DNA from: Chryseobacterium gleum
GTDB lineage: Bacteria; Bacteroidota; Bacteroidia; Flavobacteriales_D; Crocinitomicaceae
Assembly: GCA_943326825.2 (NCBI GenBank)
Contig: CALPUT020000083.1
Location: 1 to 9,002 of the forward strand
Direction of reading: 5' to 3'
Length of the DNA stretch: 9,002 nucleotides
Shown here: one piece after another, positions 6,023-9,002 of the stretch
Position numbering within the stretch: the stretch's first letter is position 1
How the letters are laid out: each line of letters opens with the position of its first letter
Program-made: the position numbers and the translations under genes
Notes under the pieces: model-generated
What the model was told of the DNA's origin: nothing
The model's database searches: none
What the model saw: only the letters and a program-made list of their open reading frames with translations

Positions 6023-7960
6023 ATGAGTAAAGTTGAAAAATTAGGTTTTTTTACTTTTTTACTTGCTGTTTTTTTCGTTTTTCATTATAAATATATTAAT
6101 GAATTTCCTTCTTATACTCATGCATGGTCTCAATCCGATCGTTATGCTTTGGCGAATGGTTTTGTAGATAATGATTTGAATTTTTTTAAACCTCAAACTT
6201 TAGTATACAATCATCCAATTCCAAATAAATGGAGTACAGCAGATAGTACACGCATAACTGCTGTAGATTTTCCGATACATGATTATATTCCAGCAATATT
6301 TATGAAAATCGCCGGGAATAAATCGCCGTTTTTTTTTAGAACATATATTCTTTTATATGGTTTTTCAGGGCTGTTGTTTTTATATAAATTATCAAAGTAT
6401 CTAGGTAATTCTATATTGATTTCTTTTTTTATTTTAATCTTAGCAGCCACTTCACCAGTGTTTGTCTACTACCAAAGTGGCTTTATTCCTTCAATTCCAT
6501 CGTTGTCAAATTCAATAATTGGTCTTTATTTTTATTTAATTTATAGAGATTCAAATCGATCCAAATCTTTCGGAATTAGCATTCTATTTTTAACATTATC
6601 AGCTTTAGCAAGGACAACTTTTTTAATTCCATTGTTTGCCGTTTTGATGGTAGAATTAATTACAATGATTCACAAGAAAAAAATCAATTTGAAAGTTATT
6701 TTCATTGGATTAATTTCATTTTTAGTGATTCTTTTTTATGTGTTTTATAATATCTATTTAAGAAAGACATATGGAGCAATGTTTCTTTTTAGTTTCAAAA
6801 TGGCAGATAGTATTGCAGAATATCTTGAGGTAATTAAAATAATGTTTCAGCGTTGGATGTTCCATTATTTTTCATGGATACATTATCTTATTTTTTCTCT
6901 GATTTTATTATTCGTTTTACTATTCAAAAGAAAGAATTTAATTCGATTTTTAAAAGATCGTAAATCAACAGTTTTACTTTTAATATTGTTATTTGTTGGG
7001 AATGGTATATTTTTCATCTTAATGGCCAAACAATTTGAAAATCATGATTATTATTTTTTAGATACTTTTTATTTACCTATAATACTATTAATAATTATAT
7101 TATTTTCATTAGTTGATTTTAAAAAGCTAACTTTTTTACTTTTTCCAACTTTATTACTTTGTAGCTTCTTCCTTCTGAAAAATGCAAAGTATATGCAAGA
7201 AGAAAAGCGAATAACGGGTACTTGGGATGTGGTAAATGAATCAATTTTGAACTTTAAAAATTCAGAAGATTTTCTTTTAAAAAATGGCATTTCAAAAAAT
7301 GAAAGAATCTTTGTTTTAGGAAGTACTACACCTAACATTCCATTTTTATTAACGAATAGAACAGGATACTGTAATATGTATTCAAACTACTCAGCAATCA
7401 AAAAATCATTGGATTTTCCTTCGAAGTATTACATTTATCAGAATGAGTTTTTTCTTCAGGATATCTATGCACATTATCCTCAAATCATTAAACATCTGAA
7501 AATGTTAGCAACAAATGGTAAAATTACTATCTGTGAAAAAGAGAATTCAAATCAAAACTTAGAACAGTTTTTACAATTAGATAATAAAAAACCAATAGTA
7601 GATTTGAAAAGCGCAAAATATAGGAATATTGAAATATTATCAACTCAAGAATTTGTAATGTTATATACAACAAAAAATGATAAGCAATTTTCTAAAAATA
7701 GAGTTTTAAAATACACCTTTGAAAGTAAGGGAAAACCTTTAAAAGATATTTCTTTAGTAGTTTCAATAGTTGATAATGATTCATTGGTTTACTATAAATG
7801 TTTTTCATTATATTTTAATCCTAAAAAAGTTTGGAATCAGAATTATAATTTATTTAGTCTGCCAAAATCAAAGTCAGCAATTAATGAATTTAAAATATAT
7901 TTTTGGAATCCAAATTTTGAAAAGATTACTATCTCAAATTCAGATTTAATTATCTATTAA
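6023..7960 (+). CDS. GT39-like integral membrane glycosyltransferase (GT-C fold) with long extracytoplasmic C-terminus
   Basis: A 645-residue inner-membrane protein. About nine or ten hydrophobic helices lie at roughly 7-22, 103-120, 128-150, 160-175, 183-212, 224-244, 285-301, 316-335, 349-364 and 368-385, followed by about 260 extracytoplasmic residues. The first large loop carries HAWSQSDRYALANGF; the acidic residue here (Asp39) is at the position of the catalytic base of GT-C enzymes such as PMT/ArnT, and DFPIHDYIPA (82-91) fits the second loop motif. ENHDYYFLD (339-347) resembles the late H-x-YY motif of bacterial GT39-like proteins. These enzymes transfer a sugar from a polyprenyl-phosphate donor to a glycan, lipid or protein; neither substrate can be predicted. 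Residues about 530-645 look beta-rich and may be a separate sugar-binding-like domain. ATG 6023 is preferred over TTG 6017, two codons upstream. The gene diverges from the pyk operon and has no glycan-cluster neighbours here. Confidence 0.82.
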   Translation: MSKVEKLGFFTFLLAVFFVFHYKYINEFPSYTHAWSQSDRYALANGFVDNDLNFFKPQTLVYNHPIPNKWSTADSTRITAVDFPIHDYIPAIFMKIAGNKSPFFFRTYILLYGFSGLLFLYKLSKYLGNSILISFFILILAATSPVFVYYQSGFIPSIPSLSNSIIGLYFYLIYRDSNRSKSFGISILFLTLSALARTTFLIPLFAVLMVELITMIHKKKINLKVIFIGLISFLVILFYVFYNIYLRKTYGAMFLFSFKMADSIAEYLEVIKIMFQRWMFHYFSWIHYLIFSLILLFVLLFKRKNLIRFLKDRKSTVLLLILLFVGNGIFFILMAKQFENHDYYFLDTFYLPIILLIIILFSLVDFKKLTFLLFPTLLLCSFFLLKNAKYMQEEKRITGTWDVVNESILNFKNSEDFLLKNGISKNERIFVLGSTTPNIPFLLTNRTGYCNMYSNYSAIKKSLDFPSKYYIYQNEFFLQDIYAHYPQIIKHLKMLATNGKITICEKENSNQNLEQFLQLDNKKPIVDLKSAKYRNIEILSTQEFVMLYTTKNDKQFSKNRVLKYTFESKGKPLKDISLVVSIVDNDSLVYYKCFSLYFNPKKVWNQNYNLFSLPKSKSAINEFKIYFWNPNFEKITISNSDLIIY

Positions 7961-8008
7961 TGAATTTAGTTAGTTTTTTTATTTTCAGAAAGTTTTCTTT
8001 CAATGGAA

Positions 8009-8038
8009 ATAATAATCTTTTTTTAAAAAAATTATTAT
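8009..8038. repeat. AT-only imperfect palindrome upstream of the 53-residue gene
   Basis: ATAATAAT (8009-8016) pairs with ATTATTAT (8031-8038), enclosing a bulged C8017 and a T7/A6 centre. It occupies the -33 region of the next gene. No T tract follows it, so it is a poor terminator for the glycosyltransferase gene; it may simply be a bendable AT tract. Confidence 0.35.
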
Positions 8039-8043
8039 CTTTA
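8036..8043 (+). promoter_or_regulatory. -7-like element for the 53-residue membrane protein gene
   Basis: TATCTTTA, followed by CA, differs by one base from TATCTTTGCA, a very common form of the Bacteroidota -7 box. The predicted start near 8049 gives a leader of about 24 nt before ATG 8073. No TTG is found at the expected -33 distance; that position is taken by the AT palindrome. Confidence 0.4.
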
Positions 8044-8072
8044 CATCATTATTGAATTTAAAACAAAGAAAG

Positions 8073-8234
8073 ATGAGTATTTTCGGTATAGTATTATTCC
8101 TTTTAATAGCAGGTATGGCATTTTGGATGTTGTTTTTTTTATTAGGATTTGTAGTTCCTTATTGGATTACGTTAGGTGCTTTTGCAAAAATGCGTCCGAA
8201 AAGAGTTTTTGATGAAGAAGATATAAAAGAATAA
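8073..8234 (+). CDS. Small hydrophobic membrane protein, 53 residues, unknown function
   Basis: I do not recognise this protein. It begins MSIFGIVLFLLIAGMAF and is hydrophobic from residue 4 to about 38, enough for one long or two short membrane helices separated around Gly25. The tail is charged (KMRPKRVFDEEDIKE): a basic cluster KMRPKR directly after the membrane region, which by the positive-inside rule puts the C-terminus in the cytoplasm, then an acidic end. ATG 8073 is preferred over the in-frame TTG at 8052, which would add a polar seven-residue leader (MNLKQRK) before the hydrophobic start and would leave little room after the -7-like box at 8036-8043. It has its own -7-like element and terminator, so it is a self-contained unit. 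The clean membrane-protein composition and flanking signals support a real gene. Aromatic-rich helices (FWMLFFLLGF) are compatible with a subunit or modulator of a larger membrane complex, which is speculation. Confidence 0.7.
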   Translation: MSIFGIVLFLLIAGMAFWMLFFLLGFVVPYWITLGAFAKMRPKRVFDEEDIKE

Positions 8235-8257
8235 TAATTTTCTTTAAACCATATTTG

Positions 8258-8290
8258 AAGGGTTGTTATTTAGTTAACAGTCCTTTTTTT
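8258..8290 (+). terminator. Rho-independent terminator after the 53-residue gene
   Basis: AAGGGTTGTTA (8258-8268) pairs with TAACAGTCCTT (8275-8285) as an 11-bp stem containing two G-U wobbles, loop TTTAGT, followed by a T tract to 8290. It separates the small membrane protein gene from the porin control region. Confidence 0.85.
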
Positions 8291-8291
8291 A

Positions 8292-8308
8292 TTTAGAATG
8301 ATTCTAAA
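8292..8308. promoter_or_regulatory. Upstream operator-like palindrome (copy 1) of the porin gene
   Basis: TTTAGAATGATTCTAAA is a perfect 8-1-8 inverted repeat centred on G8300. Its central 13 bases are identical to those of copy 2 (8335-8353), whose centre is 44 bp away, about four helical turns. It begins two bases after the T tract of the preceding terminator. The 7-1-7 core TTAGAAT-N-ATTCTAA has the geometry and AAT-N-ATT centre of Fur-family (Fur/PerR/Zur/Irr) boxes. Confidence 0.7.
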
Positions 8309-8325
8309 ATACCTTGTTTATGGTA

Positions 8326-8356
8326 TTGATGATTATCTAGAATGATTCTAGATTTG
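8326..8356 (+). promoter_or_regulatory. Porin gene promoter (-33/-7)
   Basis: TTG at 8326-8328, a 20-bp spacer, and TAGATTTG at 8349-8356, an exact TAnnTTTG. The predicted start near 8362 leaves a leader of about 14 nt before the ATG at 8376. The operator-like palindrome at 8335-8353 covers most of the spacer and half of the -7 box, so a protein bound there would block RNA polymerase. Confidence 0.72.
8335..8353. promoter_or_regulatory. Promoter-overlapping operator-like palindrome (copy 2) of the porin gene
   Basis: ATCTAGAATGATTCTAGAT is a perfect 9-1-9 inverted repeat centred on G8344. Compared with copy 1 it differs at two mirror positions only within the 17-bp dyad (T to C on the left, A to G on the right), so base pairing across the dyad is kept. 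Such compensated change is what selection for a homodimer-binding site leaves. It overlaps the -7 element TAGATTTG, implying repression. Confidence 0.75.
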
Positions 8357-8375
8357 TACCATCAAAAAATAAATC

Positions 8376-9002
8376 ATGAATAAATATATTTTAATAGTTG
8401 CGATTGGCTTTTTATCACTGAATTCTTTATTAGGACAAATTATTACAAGAGAAGATTCATTGTCAGCCGGTTTAGTTGCGACAAATTCAACTACAGTTAT
8501 TTCAGGTTACGGGAATGTTAAGTATTCAAACAATTTAACAGAAAGAAGAGCTTCAGCTAATGTAGACCGTTTAGTATTATTCGTTGGTCATAAATTCAAT
8601 AAAAAAATCACATTTTTCTCAGAGCTAGAAATTGAAGATACTAAAATTTCAGGAGGTGAAGTTGGAGGTGAATTTGCGATTGAGCAAGCATTTTTAAAGT
8701 TTGATATTAACCATTTTAATTACATAACTGCAGGTTTATTTATTCCTAGGATAGGAGTTATAAATGAAAACCACTTACCAACAACATTTAATGGAAATGA
8801 TAGACCTTTTGTTGAACAATTTATAATTCCTGCAACATGGAGAGAGATTGGGATAGGATACTACGGAACAAGCATCAGAATTCCTGGATTAAATTACACT
8901 CTAGCATTAATGAATGGTTTAAATAGTGCTGGTTTCGAAAGTGGATCAGGCATTAGAGGTGGAAGATATGAAGGGAGCGGTGCAAATGCTTCTTGTTTAG
9001 CA
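8376..9002 (+). CDS. Outer-membrane porin, OprO/OprP-like superfamily, 3'-truncated by the window edge
   Basis: The frame runs 209 codons from ATG 8376 to the last base with no stop, so the C-terminus lies outside the window. Residues 1-20 form a signal peptide (MNKYILIVAIGFLSLNSLLG, mature start at Gln21). The rest shows alternating beta strands of a barrel: VISGYGNVKYSN, SANVDRLVLFVGHKFN, ITFFSELEIED, EFAIEQAFLKFD, NYITAGLFIPRIGVINENH, then RPFVEQFIIPATWREIGIGYYG and YTLALMNGLNSAGFESGSGIRGGRYEG. The order 'dark-field' strand pairs, GLFIPRIG loop and PATWREIG segment agrees with flavobacterial proteins annotated as porins or phosphate-selective porin O/P relatives, as I recall. It would form a diffusion channel in the outer membrane; the solute is unknown. 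Regulation is unusually visible: an exact promoter with a palindrome over it and a second palindrome upstream, suggesting control by a Fur-family-like repressor and hence a link to metal or oxidative stress. Confidence 0.88.
   Translation, partial: MNKYILIVAIGFLSLNSLLGQIITREDSLSAGLVATNSTTVISGYGNVKYSNNLTERRASANVDRLVLFVGHKFNKKITFFSELEIEDTKISGGEVGGEFAIEQAFLKFDINHFNYITAGLFIPRIGVINENHLPTTFNGNDRPFVEQFIIPATWREIGIGYYGTSIRIPGLNYTLALMNGLNSAGFESGSGIRGGRYEGSGANASCLA

Noticed and set aside
7069..7338. Minus-strand reading frame inside the glycosyltransferase gene
   Set aside because: Antisense shadow of the membrane and tail region; no promoter or family resemblance.
8052..8072. TTG start extending the 53-residue membrane protein to 60 residues
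   Set aside because: It would start only a few bases after the likely transcription start and adds a polar heptapeptide; ATG 8073 is simpler.
8292..8353. The palindrome pair as a CRISPR-like or transposon terminal repeat
   Set aside because: There are only two copies in the same symmetric form, no spacer array, no transposase and no target-site duplication; the overlap with a promoter fits an operator.
1..9002. Search for tRNA, rRNA, insertion sequence, CRISPR, toxin-antitoxin or defence genes
   Set aside because: No such gene or signature is visible; the window is mostly ordinary chromosomal genes.

Overview
The window is AT-rich chromosomal DNA from a member of the Bacteroidota, most likely class Flavobacteriia. 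Three things support this. The gene families are flavobacterial: an IPExxxVDY-type protein next to pyruvate kinase, a DUF3108 protein, an acidic-tailed small protein and a flavobacterial outer-membrane porin. Recognisable promoters follow the Bacteroidota pattern of a -33 TTG and a -7 TAnnTTTG. Ribosome-binding sites of Shine-Dalgarno type are essentially absent before the genes. The genus cannot be fixed from this sequence alone.

Layout. Positions 1-993 hold the 3' part of a long TPR protein gene. It is followed without a visible terminator by an M42 metallo-aminopeptidase (1050-2099), which ends at a hairpin terminator. A secreted DUF3108 protein (2230-3018) has its own perfect-stem terminator. 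A clean promoter at 3120-3149 then drives two small genes of unknown function (3171-3458 and 3471-3827), the second with a very acidic tail. These converge on the minus-strand pair IPExxxVDY protein (5789-5358) and pyruvate kinase (5322-3904). A 27-bp perfect inverted repeat lies between the convergent genes as a two-way terminator. Divergent from the IPExxxVDY gene is a GT39-like membrane glycosyltransferase with a large extracytoplasmic C-terminus (6023-7960), followed by a 53-residue membrane protein (8073-8234) with a terminator. The window ends inside a porin gene (8376 onward, open at the right edge).

The most distinctive regulatory feature is upstream of the porin. Two near-identical 17-19 bp palindromes, centred 44 bp apart, share the core TAGAATGATTCTA and differ by symmetric, dyad-preserving changes. 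The downstream copy covers part of an exact -7 element. This looks like a repressor operator pair, with a geometry typical of Fur-family regulators, so the porin is probably metal- or stress-regulated.

Most of the rest is housekeeping: central metabolism, peptide turnover and envelope proteins. I saw no mobile element, CRISPR array, tRNA, rRNA, toxin-antitoxin pair or recognisable defence system. There is no gene-free stretch longer than 300 bases; the largest gap is 5790-6022.
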